Shown here: piece after piece, positions 20,882 to 30,655 of the stretch
Numbering within the stretch: the first letter of the stretch is position 1
How the letters are laid out: every line of letters begins with the position of its first letter
Assembly (NCBI GenBank): GCA_033032865.1
Contig: JAWHQI010000024.1
Coordinates: forward strand, 3,348,001 to 3,412,000
Source: Dactylorhiza incarnata
Taxonomy: Eukaryota > Streptophyta > Magnoliopsida > Asparagales > Orchidaceae
Direction: 5' to 3'
DNA length: 64,000 bases
The notes under the pieces: generated by a model
Databases searched by the model: none
Told to the model about the DNA's origin: nothing
What the model saw: the letters and a program-made list of their open reading frames with translations, nothing else
Translations under genes and position numbers: made by a program

Positions 20882-22396
20882 TCATGTTAGATAATTCTCC
20901 CTGGTGAAGTGAATTGGATGTTTCCAGACAGATTTGCTGGATGTTTGAGGTTTAGATGCTTCATTAGTATTCTGATTTATCTGTCTAAATCTATTAGTGA
21001 GATTCTCAGACATATTTTTGAGCTTCTGACCTCTTCCATTTAGAGAGTCTTCAAAGACTTTAGCCTTTGCAAGCTCCTTCCTTAGTGTTAGATTTTCTGA
21101 ATAGATTTTGTCTAATTCCTCTTCTGAGAGTTCTAGATTGAGCTTATAATTTTTATGATGTGTATTTACCTGTTTGAGATTTTTTAATTCAATTCTTAAT
21201 TCTTTTACTTCTTTTTCAAATTTGATTATATCTAAACAGAATTCTTTGAAACTTTGTTTGAAATCAGTAGAAGAGAAATCTATATTATCAAGTATATTTA
21301 CCATAGATGTATCATCAGGCTTCTCAGTGGCCATCAGACAGGTTTCCTCTTGCTTGACCTCTTGCTGATCATTATCTGATGAGGTACTTCCTTCAGATTC
21401 TGAATCACTCCAAGATTGAGCAATGAATCCTTTTTCTTTCTTCTTCTTCTTTAGATATGTTCTTTTTAGATCCTTCTTATTGTTGATCTCTTTAGGACAT
21501 TCAGGTGCAATGTGTCCAGATTTCCTGCAAGAGTAGCATATAATCTCTTTAGTAGGTGTTTTATTATACCTGGTTTTTGAGTCTCTTCCTCTGGATCCTT
21601 CTGTTTTGATCCACTTCTTGAACCTTCTGGCCAGTAGACTGATCAGCTCCTCATCACTTGTAGAGGGTTCTCCTTCAACAGCCTTCAAAGCAATACTCTT
21701 TTCTTTTGGGAGTGGAGGAGCCTTTTCTTTCTCTTCTTTCTCAGCCCTTGTTTTCAACAGTTGTTCATAGGAATTTAATTTACCCAACAGGACATCTGTT
21801 GAGATTTCTTTTTGACTTCTGGAGTCTTTGATTGGCCAGATTCTTGAATCCCAAGAGCTAGGGAAGCAAGTCAGCAATTTGTCATTTATCTCAGTAAGAG
21901 ATATGTCCTTCTCAAGTGTTCTCAATTCATTGACTATGAGGCTGAATCTTGAATACATGTCAGCAGCACTTTCACTTTCTTTCTTTTGGAAGTTTTCATA
22001 TTGGGAGATGAGTAGTGCCTTTCTGTCCTTTTTCTCATCAACACTTCCCTCAACCATTTTGGTGAGAGCTTCCCATACTTCCTTAGCTGACTCACACTCA
22101 GCAATCTTTTGGAATATTTCATCTGAGAGAGTTGAAACTAGGATATTCATAGCCTTGGCATCATATGCTTGGGCTTTCTTTTCCTCTTCTGTCCATTCAG
22201 CCTTTGGAGCAAGTGTTTCAGTTGCTTTTCCACTTGAATCCTTTTTGAATGGCTTGGGGGGACCTGTCATGACAACATTAAATAATTCATCATCAATAGA
22301 GTTTAAATAGATTCCAATTCTTGTTTTCCAAAGTGCAAACTTTTCAAGGTTGCAAATTAGTGGTCTGGTGGAAGCATAATCTTTGATTTGTGCCAT
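20882..22396 (-). CDS. Element D Gag (intact, 504 aa)
   Basis: Single open frame from ATG at 22396 (MAQIKDYASTRPL), 81 bp after the primer site, to TGA at 20884-20882. Residues 1-110 form the N-terminal copia Gag region and 110-220 the UBN2-type region (EVWEALTKMVEGS, LIVNELRTLEKD). A zinc knuckle CYSCRKSGHIAPEC spans residues 287-300 with all of C, C, H, C present. A Lys/Glu-rich coiled coil spans about 370-440. It would form the particle and bind RNA. A single TGA separates it from an open linker leading to protease, which might be read through or be a mutation. It is the best-preserved gene in the window and a candidate to act in trans on element M. Confidence 0.9.
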   Translation of the reverse strand: MAQIKDYASTRPLICNLEKFALWKTRIGIYLNSIDDELFNVVMTGPPKPFKKDSSGKATETLAPKAEWTEEEKKAQAYDAKAMNILVSTLSDEIFQKIAECESAKEVWEALTKMVEGSVDEKKDRKALLISQYENFQKKESESAADMYSRFSLIVNELRTLEKDISLTEINDKLLTCFPSSWDSRIWPIKDSRSQKEISTDVLLGKLNSYEQLLKTRAEKEEKEKAPPLPKEKSIALKAVEGEPSTSDEELISLLARRFKKWIKTEGSRGRDSKTRYNKTPTKEIICYSCRKSGHIAPECPKEINNKKDLKRTYLKKKKKEKGFIAQSWSDSESEGSTSSDNDQQEVKQEETCLMATEKPDDTSMVNILDNIDFSSTDFKQSFKEFCLDIIKFEKEVKELRIELKNLKQVNTHHKNYKLNLELSEEELDKIYSENLTLRKELAKAKVFEDSLNGRGQKLKNMSENLTNRFRQINQNTNEASKPQTSSKSVWKHPIHFTRENYLT

Positions 22397-22476
22397 GAAA
22401 ATAATTTAAAAATATATATATATGAAAACAAGAGGTAGGATCTTTTTGATCAAGGAGTTAACCTTTTTAGATCAAC

Positions 22477-22493
22477 CTGCCTCTGATACTAAT
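22477..22493 (-). other. Primer-binding site of element D
   Basis: Sense TTAGTATCAGAGGCAGG begins at the LTR edge. It matches the initiator-Met site except for A in place of the first G after TT and small downstream differences; element M has the canonical TTGGTATCAGAGC. Confidence 0.8.
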
Positions 22494-23809
22494 TGAAAGT
22501 GCACAGTTAACCTCACTAGAATTCTCTAGAGGGGGGGTGAATAGAGATTAAAAAATATTTTGTGCAATGTTAATATATATATGTGTATGATCACAGATTA
22601 TAGCTTCCCACACACCAACAAGAATTAAACAAATAAAGAAAGTAAATGCAAGTAAAGAAATCACAGCACAACACAAGAAAATATAGTGGTTCCCCAAACT
22701 TTGGGTAGTCCACTCTTCTACCCCCTTGGTAGGAATTCACTATCTTGCACTGAGTCTTTTGATAAGGAGACTCTTAGAACCACCCTGAGTCTTTTAACAA
22801 GGAGACTCTTAGAACCAACTGAGTCTTTTGAAAAGGAGACTCTTAGAACCAGTACACTGAATTTTTTGAAGAGAGATTCTAAAAACTCTTTTACAATGTT
22901 TAAGTAAAAATAAGAAAGAAGAAAGAAATAAGAACAAGAATGAATCTTCTTCCTAGCAAGAAGATTGGAAGCACAAGAAGCGAATTAAATCTTTCTTCTA
23001 TAGAGAGAAGAAGATTTGTAGTTTTTCTCTCTTATGTGAGAGCTATCAGAATTTGCAGCAGGGTGACTTCAGAAGCAGAGGAAGAAGAATGCTTGAATAT
23101 TGCTGCAGGACTATTTCTCAATTCTCTCTTTTTCACTTGGGAGCTTTTCCTCTTTTCAAATGTAAAAAAGGTGAATCACTTGACTACCTCTTCTACCGAC
23201 CTCCTCTTTATTTATAGCTCTGTTTCAATCAAATAATACTAAAGGAGAGTAATCAATTAGCAGGCAGAGTATTAGAAAGAAAGAAATATTTCCATAATAA
23301 CATTTTTAGTAGAAGGAAAGAATGAATCCCGATTTCAAATGATATCCAAAATAGAGTTAATCAGATTAGCCAAGAATCAAATAGAAGGAAAGAATGATTC
23401 AGAACGGCTATAAAATATTAACATTATTCCATACAAATCAGATCTACTGAAAGAAGGAAAGAGATCTGGTGCATATTTAGATCTGTCACATAAATCGACA
23501 TGCGTCGATTACCATTCGACGCAAGCGTCGAATACATCCTGTCTGGACGTCGAGAGGAGAATAAGGAAGGTGCGTCGACAAAGGTGCATCGACTACATTA
23601 GATGCGTCGACTAGAAATCAGACTAACGTCGACAACACATACGTCGAAATCTTCCTAAAGTTACTTCGACTCAATCTGAAGGAAACTTCGACTTCATTTC
23701 GACGTTGCGTCGAATAGTATTCGACGCATATTTACATAGCCTTATTTTTCATTCTTAGAATTCTTCTTTAACTTATTTTTAGGGGTTAAGAGAAATCATT
23801 TTCCCAACA
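22494..23809 (-). repeat. 5' LTR of element D
   Basis: 1316 bp, exactly the length of the 3' LTR, with ~22 substitutions seen by eye. It keeps more TCGACG words than the partner, where several have C-to-T/G-to-A changes. The tandem GAGTCTTTTGA units lie at 22749-22852. Confidence 0.93.
23208..23735 (-). promoter_or_regulatory. TCGACG motif array and TATA box in the D 5' LTR
   Basis: The array lies at 23495-23735. The TATA box in sense, GAGCTATAAATAAAG (complement of 23207-23221), is ~280 bp downstream. This is the copy that would drive the element's transcript. Confidence 0.6.
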
Positions 23810-24107
23810 AGGAGGAACAAAAGAAAGTTCAAGTCTGCGGAACCAACTCGCTCAAATGTGTCGGGAGCTACGACTGCACGTGGTCAAATTACATGTTTCA
23901 CTTGCGGAAAGGTGGGACACAAAGCTGGTGTATGTCGCAGTGGTCCCCCGAGGCCAGAGAACCGAGCGATGGACTATGCTCGTGCTACGGGTCATGCGAA
24001 AAAGGGCAAAGCTGCGGAGTCTTCTGCTTCCCAGCACATTCCGACCCAGCCGAGACTCTACTCACTTGGCCAGCAAGAAGCCATACGACAAACTGATGTC
24101 ATCATAG
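23810..24107 (+). pseudogene. Element T Gag, 3' part with zinc knuckle
   Basis: Continuation of T gag after element D; the frame is preserved across the insertion. CFTCGKVGHKAGVC near 23896-23937 is a CCHC nucleocapsid knuckle with all four ligands. The frame stays open to 24107, where a probable intron begins. Without splicing, a TAG at 24116 would end it. Confidence 0.85.
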
Positions 24108-24188
24108 GTATGGATTAGAAGTTAGCTTTTACAGCTATTTATGATTGATACTGTTGTGTGACTTTGTGTTTGGTTTGTGTGCAATTAG
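24108..24188 (+). other. Probable 81-nt intron between gag and protease of element T
   Basis: Donor CATAG|GTATGG (G at 24108) and acceptor GTGCAATTAG|GTTTC (G at 24188) flank a U-rich segment. It contains both stop codons (TAG at 24116, TGA at 24147) between the zinc knuckle and protease. Removing it restores one frame through a Gly codon (phase 1). A branch-like TTGAT occurs at 24143 and TGACT at 24159. The 81 nt are a multiple of three, so the frames on both sides also agree without splicing. Sequence evidence only. Confidence 0.6.
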
Positions 24189-25990
24189 GTTTCGTGCTAA
24201 TTTTCAACTATCCGGCGAGGGCACTATTTGATACGGGTGCATCGCACTCTTTTCTGTCTGAGGACTTTGTGGTGCGAATCGGAGTGTCGACTACCTTAGT
24301 AGAGGATAGATTGGAAGTAGTGCTACCCAATGGATCTCGCATGAGTGTGGATAGGAAGAGTCGTGTGAAGGTGCGGATTGGAAATCAAAACTTCGACTTG
24401 GAAGCATCGTTATTACCGTTAGCTGAATTTAACGTGATCTTCGGCATGGACTGGCTCTCAGAGCAGCGTGCATGCATTGATTGCAATTCAAAGGAGATCA
24501 CTCTGGGAAAGAATACCGAAGACGAAACCACATTCGCGGGCATGCGAGGAGAGAGCAAGAGTCTGATGTCTGCTCTCCAGGTGGTTAAGGCGGTGAGAAA
24601 GGGAACGGAGTTGTTCTTCACCTTGTTGGAGGCTTCAGGTCCAAAGCCTAGGTTTTGTGATGTCCCAGTTGTAGCGGAGTATGCCGATGTGTTTCCTAAC
24701 GAACTCCCTGGGGCTCCGCCTCAGCGAGAGATTGATTTCTGTATTGAGTTAGTGCCAGGTGCCAAGCCTGTAGCACGCTCACCGTACCGGATAGCGCCAA
24801 AGGAATTGGTGGAGCTGAAGGTTCAGTTGCAAGAGCTACTAGAGCAAGGCTATGTACGTCCAAGTTCTTCACCTTGGAGTGCACCAGTCCTTTTTGTGAA
24901 AAAGAAGGACAGGAGCTTGCGTCTATATATTGATTATCGAGAGCTGAATAAGCTGACCGAGAAGAACCGTTATCCGATTCCGAGAATCGATGACTTATTC
25001 GACCAACTGGTTGGGTTGACGGTATACTCTAAGCTTGACTTAAGGTCCGGATACAATCAGCTTCGTATTAGGGAATGTGATATTCCAAAGACAGCGTTCA
25101 GTACCCGCTTTGGGCACTATGAGTTCACGGTTATGCCGTTCGGTCTGTCTAATGCACCGTCGATATTCATGGACTTAATGAATAGAGCGTTCCGAGAGTA
25201 TTTGGATCAATTTGTGATCATCTTCATCGATGACATTTTGGTATACTCTCAGTCGGAAGAAGAGCATGCAGAGCATCTGCACGCAGTTTTGAGCACCCTG
25301 AGGAGGAGTCAACTATATGCCAAGTTCTCCAAGTGCGAGTTTTGGCTATTGTCAGTAGGATTCCTGGGTCATGTTGTTAGTGGGGATGGAATTGCGATCG
25401 ATCCGTGAAAAATAGAAGCGATCCGAGCGTGGCCTGTGTTGAAAAACGTAGCGGAAGTCCGAAGTTTCTTAGGACTTGCCGGCTATTATAGGCGATTTGT
25501 GGAAAACTTCTCGAGGATTGCACTTCCTCCCACTAAACTGACTAGGAAAGATCATAAGTTCATTTGGTCGCCCAAGTGCGCACGAGCTTTTGAGGAGCTG
25601 AAGAGCCATCTGACCACGGCGCCCATTCTATGCTCGCCATGTGGAACGGAAGGCTAAGAAATATATAGCGATGCCTCGGGGAGTGGCTTGGGTTGCGTCT
25701 TAGTGCAATTTGGAAAGGTGATTGCATATGGCTCTCGCCAGTTGAAGGTACATGAGAGGAACTACCCGGTCCATGATTTGGAGCTAGTGGTCGTGGTATT
25801 TGCTCTTAAACTTTGGAGGCACTACTTGTATGGCGTGATGATCGACATCTTTACGGACCACAAAAGCCTCAAGTACCTGCTAGATCAGAAGGAGTTGAAT
25901 ATGCGTCAAAGGAGGTGGATGGAGTTCCTTGGGGATTACACCTTCGACATTCGTTACAATCCTGGGAAAGGAAATGTTGTTGCGGACGCA
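24189..25990 (+). pseudogene. Element T protease, reverse transcriptase and RNase H
   Basis: One frame interrupted by TGA (25406-25408) and TAA (25655-25657). Protease: [12 protein letters not shown] (D-T-G) near 24222 and NVIFGMDWL near 24432. [22 protein letters not shown]-type [13 protein letters not shown], the [11 protein letters not shown] block and catalytic FIDDILVYS near 25225. RNase [15 protein letters not shown] at 25662, [20 protein letters not shown] and [10 protein letters not shown] at its end. All main catalytic motifs are intact; only the stops break it. Confidence 0.92.
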
Positions 25991-27636
25991 TTGAGTCGTC
26001 GGGCTCCTGCACAGGCAAACTGGATTTTGATGCATGATGTGCGTCTAATCCGCGAGCTAGAAGCCTTGGAGATCATTTGTGTCGATAGAAGAGCGTCTTC
26101 TTTAGCATTTTTGAACTGGATGAAGATTCAAAACGACCTTGCCGACCGAGTTCGACAAGCTTTGGAGCTGGATACGAGCATGAAGCGATATAAAGCGGAG
26201 ACCGTGGATGGGTCAAACGCTGATTTCTCCTTCGAAGATGATCTTATGTGGAAAAATGGCAGATTGTGCGTCCCAAATGTTGGTACATTGCGGGGGGAAT
26301 TGATGTACGAGGCTCATCATACCAAGTACTCGATCCATCCGGGGAGCACAAAAATGTACATGGATATGAAGAAACTCTTCTGGTGGCCGGGTATGAAGAA
26401 AGACATTGCACTCTACGTGGCCAAGTGCCATACTTGCGCATTGGTGAAGGCCGAATGTCAAAGACCTGGTGGGTTTCTAAAGTCTTTACCGATCCTAGAA
26501 TGGAAGTTCGACGATATTTCGATGGATTTCGTGCACAGATTGCCGAGATCGCAACATGGAAATGATGCCATCTGGGTGATCGTAGATCGATTGACGATAG
26601 TTTCGCACTTTATTCTGAACCGGAAAGACGACTCCGTGGAAAAGCTAGCAAAGTTATACGTTGATAATATCGTACGGTTGCACGGTGTTCCCCGTAGCAT
26701 CGTGAGCGATCGTGATGGGCGGTTCACATCGAACGATTGGAGGCTGATTCATCAATTATTGGGTACCAAGCTAAATTTTAGCACGGGCTTCCACCCGCAA
26801 ACGGATGGACAGACCGAAAGGACCAATAGGACGATGGAAGACATGCTAAGGATGTGTGCCCTGGACTTCGGGAATAAATGGGAAGATCATCTCTATATGT
26901 TTGAGTTTGCCTACAACAACAGCTACCAAGCAAGTATAAAGATGGCACCTTTCGAGGCTCTTTATGGTAGAAAATGTCGTACACCGTTGGCTTGGGCTGA
27001 AACGGGCGACACGAAGTTGTTGAAACGCAAGGACGTGGAAGAAGCAAATACATCAATCCAGGCAATACGAGAGCGGTTGCTCATTGCCCAGGATAGATAG
27101 GCAAAGTATTACAATGCGAATCACCGGAACGTCGAGTTCACCGTTTGTGATTGGGTTTACTTAAAGATCAAACCGTTCAAGGGAGTATCGAGGATCCAAC
27201 GCTTGAAAAAGCTAAGTCCGAGATACTTAGGACCGTTCGAGATCTTAGAGCGCATTGGTGAAGCTGCCTACCGGCTTGCTCTATCTTCGGAGCTAAGCGG
27301 GCTGCATGATGTATTTCATATCTCTGTGTTGCGGAAGGCTGTCAAAGAGCATAGTCTTGTTGTTGCGGTCAGTGAAGTGTCGGTTGATGGTGGGATAGCG
27401 ACGAAAGTCAAGCCCATTTGCATTGAAGACACCGAAGTGAAGCAGTTGCGAAACAAATCCATTCGGATGGTAAAGGTTCGTTGCAATAGTTGCGGAAGAG
27501 AGGAACTCTCTTGGGAAAGAGAGCAAACAATGCTTGCGGAGTACCCCGAGCTATTTCTCTCAGGTAATTTATCATTTAAATTGACTGCTTTTATTTTCGT
27601 AATTTCGGGTCGAAATTATTTTAAGGGAGGTGGTGT
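25991..27636 (+). pseudogene. Element T integrase and chromodomain-like C-terminus
   Basis: The integrase HHCC finger ([26 protein letters not shown]) lies near 26310-26460. The core shows Asp in [11 protein letters not shown], Asp in [11 protein letters not shown] and Glu in [16 protein letters not shown] at 27098-27100 interrupts the linker LLIAQDR. The C-terminus 27203-27560 has the PRYLGPFEILERIG block and a chromodomain-like tail (KQLRNKSIRMVKVRC, LSWEREQTML, YPELF). In chromoviruses this domain can steer insertion to chromatin. The frame runs on past the polypurine tract to a stop inside the LTR at 27698. Confidence 0.9.
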
Positions 27637-28119
27637 TGTAACACCCCAAAACTTCATGTGCTGCGAGCTAGCCGAAATCCATCTTTTCTATGAAAATTAG
27701 TCTAAAGGTTATAGCCGAATTCGTCGAATGTATATAGCCGAATTCGTAGAATGTATATAGCCGAATTCGTCGAATGTATATAGCCGAATAGTCTAAGGTT
27801 TATAGCCGAATTCGTCGAGTGTATATAGCCGAATTTGTCTATTGTATATAGCCGAATTCGTCTATTTTATATAGCCGAATCTGCTTTAGCAGCCATTCGT
27901 CGAACGCAGGCCGCCGTTCGTCGAACGCAGGCAGCCGTTCATCGAACGCAGGCAGCCGTTCGTCGAACGCAGGTTTAGCAGCCACTCGTCGAACGCAGGC
28001 CGCCATTCGTCAAATGCAGGTAGCCGTTCGTCGAACGCAGGTTTGTTATCCGTTCGTCGAACGCAGGTTTGTTAGCCGTTCGTCGAACGCAGTTTTACTG
28101 CCATTCGTCGAACGCAGGG
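27637..28119 (+). repeat. 3' LTR of element T, piece 1
   Basis: Starts TGTAACACCCC after the polypurine run AAGGGAGGTGG (27624-27634). It includes the TATAGCCGAATTCGTCGAA array (27711-27885) and ten copies of the GTTCGTCGAACGCAG unit (27893-28118). Element C is inserted after 28119, inside the array. Confidence 0.92.
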
Positions 28120-29191
28120 TGTTGGATCGGTCGGCGCCCTTAGAGGGGGGGTGAATAAGGGTTTTTCAAAAACTTTAGATTTTATTTAGAAAAACTTTGG
28201 AATATTGCAATATTAAAACAAGAAGTCAAGTAAAACAAAAAGAGAGACAAGCTTTATTGATATTAAATAAGTTTTACAAAACTTAATCTCAATGGCGCTA
28301 GAGATCGGAGGCGAAAAATAAAAACTCTTTTCGTTTTCTATCCCGACTCGCTTCCTCACGAACCGGTGGCCCTAGCCTTCTCCTCCCTGGATTCGGCCTC
28401 AAGCCGCTCTAGCCAATCCTTCCCCGGATGTGGCCTCGAGCACCCCCTAGACCTAGCCTGGATCTAGTCGCCAACACGAGGCGAATTTTAGCCTTAAGTC
28501 CTACCCCAGACCTAGTCGCCGACAAGAGGTGATTTCACTACCGTTTACAAAGAAAGATAAATAAAATAATAAAAACTCCCTTAAGATGAACTTCTGAAAG
28601 TGGAGGCGAAGATCCGCTGGAGAATCAGCGTTTGTCGAAGCAGACTTCGTTTGGATTCGGCGTGATGGAATCCTCCTTCAGAAGTTGGCAGAGCTTCGCT
28701 GGGACCTCAAATTTCGGCCAAGACAAGCCTCTGGAATTCTAGCACTCTCTCTCTGAGGTGTATGCAAATAGGTGTGTCGAAAACAAGAGGAGAGGGGGTC
28801 CTTTTATAGCCAAAGCGCTACCACCGGCGCTACCGCTATCGCCGGCGCTATCCCTGATTAAGTAACATTTTGCGCTGCAGGATCTTCAATCCGCGGCAAC
28901 ATTTTGCTCTATGCCTCTTGTGCGCCATGCTACCGCCAGCGCTAGTAGCTACCTCCGGGCGCTAGCTCCTTCTAAAAACACTGCCGGAATCGCGCTAATC
29001 ATCGCTAGCGCCAGGCGTTATCACTACCGCCGGCGCTAGTGGCCATGTTGGAATTCTGGCCTCAATTTTGGGGACAACCATCCTTGAGTCATGTGGACTT
29101 TGTTTTCCTGCACACTTAAACACACAAGATCAAATACACATAAGATTTATTATTCTCAAACCTAGGAGATGCGGAAGACCATGTTCCAACA
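28120..29191 (-). repeat. 3' LTR of element C
   Basis: Starts TGTTGGATCGGTCGGCG and ends GACCATGTTCCAACA on the plus strand. It is 19 bp longer than the partner because of an extra GCGCTACCGC-type unit in the array near 28820-28850. Confidence 0.92.
28801..29045 (-). promoter_or_regulatory. GCGCTA/CCGGCG array and TATA box in the C 3' LTR
   Basis: On the minus strand, alternating ACTAGCGCCGGCGGTAG and AGCGCC words (29042-28815) lead straight into GGCTATAAAAGGACC, with TATAAAAG complementing 28801-28808. The palindrome TAGCGCCAGGCGTTA lies at 29006-29020. Confidence 0.6.
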
Positions 29192-29706
29192 AACTCCCCC
29201 TTTTGATAATAACAAATCCATTAATGATAAATCAAAGCATTAATAAATAAGCATGATGAAACTATACTTGTGTGTGTGAGAGAGTGATGACATAGGATAA
29301 TTATTGATTTTAGCATTTAGAATTGCTCCTCCTAAATACATGCTCCCCCTAAGTGAATGCTCCCCTAATATGTAAGCTATCATCTGAATTTGTCATGTTG
29401 GGTTTATGGTAGCGGGTTATATTTATCATGTTAGTTCTCCCACTTTGTTATTAGCAAAAGTGGGTAGGGAAACAAAGCACTAAAAATGTGTAAATAAAAG
29501 AGAAGACATGATCGAGCTTTTTAAGTAAATGATAAGGAGTTTTAGAATTATTTAAATAGATCAGAGTTATTACAAAATTTTTCATAGAAGGAAATCAGAG
29601 TTTTTAGCATAAAAAAGTAATGATTTTCCCTTTATATAAAAGTTTTAAGCATAAAAATAAGGATTTCCAAATAACCAATCTACCCAGACAATATGTCTAC
29701 ACCCTA
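29192..29706 (-). other. Element C polypurine tract and 3' internal non-coding
   Basis: AAAAGGGGGAGTT in sense abuts the LTR (29204-29192). The rest is AT-rich with CTCCCCCT-like words at 29341-29352 and no gene. The solo LTR G begins at 29707. Confidence 0.8.
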
Positions 29707-29880
29707 TGTAACATCCCCAATCCTACTAGACCCCTAGTGTGAGAATGGGGAGCTCAAAGGGTGGGATGAGGGGCCTTAAGGACCCCTTAGGATGAGAATT
29801 TTGTTAAGTGCACACCTAAAGTCCTAATCAAATAGGACCCAAGCTACTAAGGAGGACCAATTAACCTTCCAATGATCAAA

Positions 29881-30655
29881 TTGACCCTCCCCCTACTTTA
29901 TAAACATGATTAGGGACCCCTTGGACCCAAAAGCCCCATCATAGGATGGTCAACCCTCTCCAATTTGGTCAAAATCCAAATTAGGGCAAAAAGGTCAACT
30001 CAACCCAAATGTGGTCAATTTGCTTTCAAACCTTAAAATTGACTCCACATCTAGTCTTTAAACATCATTAAGGATCTAAGAGACCCAAAAGCCCCATCAT
30101 GGAAGGGACAATTTCCCCCAATTTGGCCAAAGTCCCAAGGAAGGGCATTTTGGGTAATTTCACACCTTTGGATCAAATTGGGCCAAATAGGGCCCCACCA
30201 TGGTCCAAGCCCTATTGGGAGATGACATGGGACCCATGACCTACATGGGGGACCAGTCAACCCAAATAGTCAAAGTCAAAGTCAACCCAAATGGGCTTAA
30301 GCCCAATTTGAGTGACCAAATCAATATCTCCATTAAATAGAGCCTAAGTCTAAAGTTTGTAAAAATTAAATAGGCTCATGAGAGACCTTGTGAGCTGTGG
30401 CTAATAGATTGGGCTAACCCAAGCTAACCCAAATGGGGGATTGGGCTAAAGGAGGGGACAAAAAGTAAATTGATAAAGCAAAAGCTTCCCCTCTCCCTCT
30501 CTCTCCTCCCAATCAGCCTTGGGCTCTTCCCTGAAGGGAGATGAGTGCTGAGGAGGAGCTGGAAAGCTGGTGAAGGTAGCCTTGTCGGCTGAGGTGGCGA
30601 CCCCGTGCCCCCCAGCTTCAAAACTTCCAAGGCCGGCCTCCTCTCCCTATTTAAA
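29881..30655 (+). promoter_or_regulatory. W-box cluster and TATA box in solo LTR G
   Basis: Ten TTGAC cores (either strand) lie at 29881-30285, including TTGACC, four GGTCAA and three overlapping AGTCAA copies at 30269-30285. A TATA-like TATTTAAA lies at 30648-30655, followed by a GC-rich leader. TTGAC is the W-box core recognised by WRKY factors; function here is inferred from motif density alone. Confidence 0.5.

Larger units (their letters stand above)
13504..23809 (-). mobile_element. Element D: Sirevirus-like Ty1/copia with an extra 3' reading frame
   Basis: A 10.3 kb minus-strand element with two 1316 bp LTRs (13504-14819 and 22494-23809) and the perfect target duplication AGGAG (13499-13503, 23810-23814). 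By eye the LTRs differ at about 22 positions and have no length difference, ~1.7%, so it is a young insertion. Order in sense: primer site, Gag 504 aa, protease, integrase, RT, RNase H, then a ~1.7 kb extra coding region before the polypurine tract. Long Gag with a C-terminal coiled coil and an extra 3' ORF fit Sireviruses. Pol is frameshifted and has lost part of the integrase. Confidence 0.93.
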
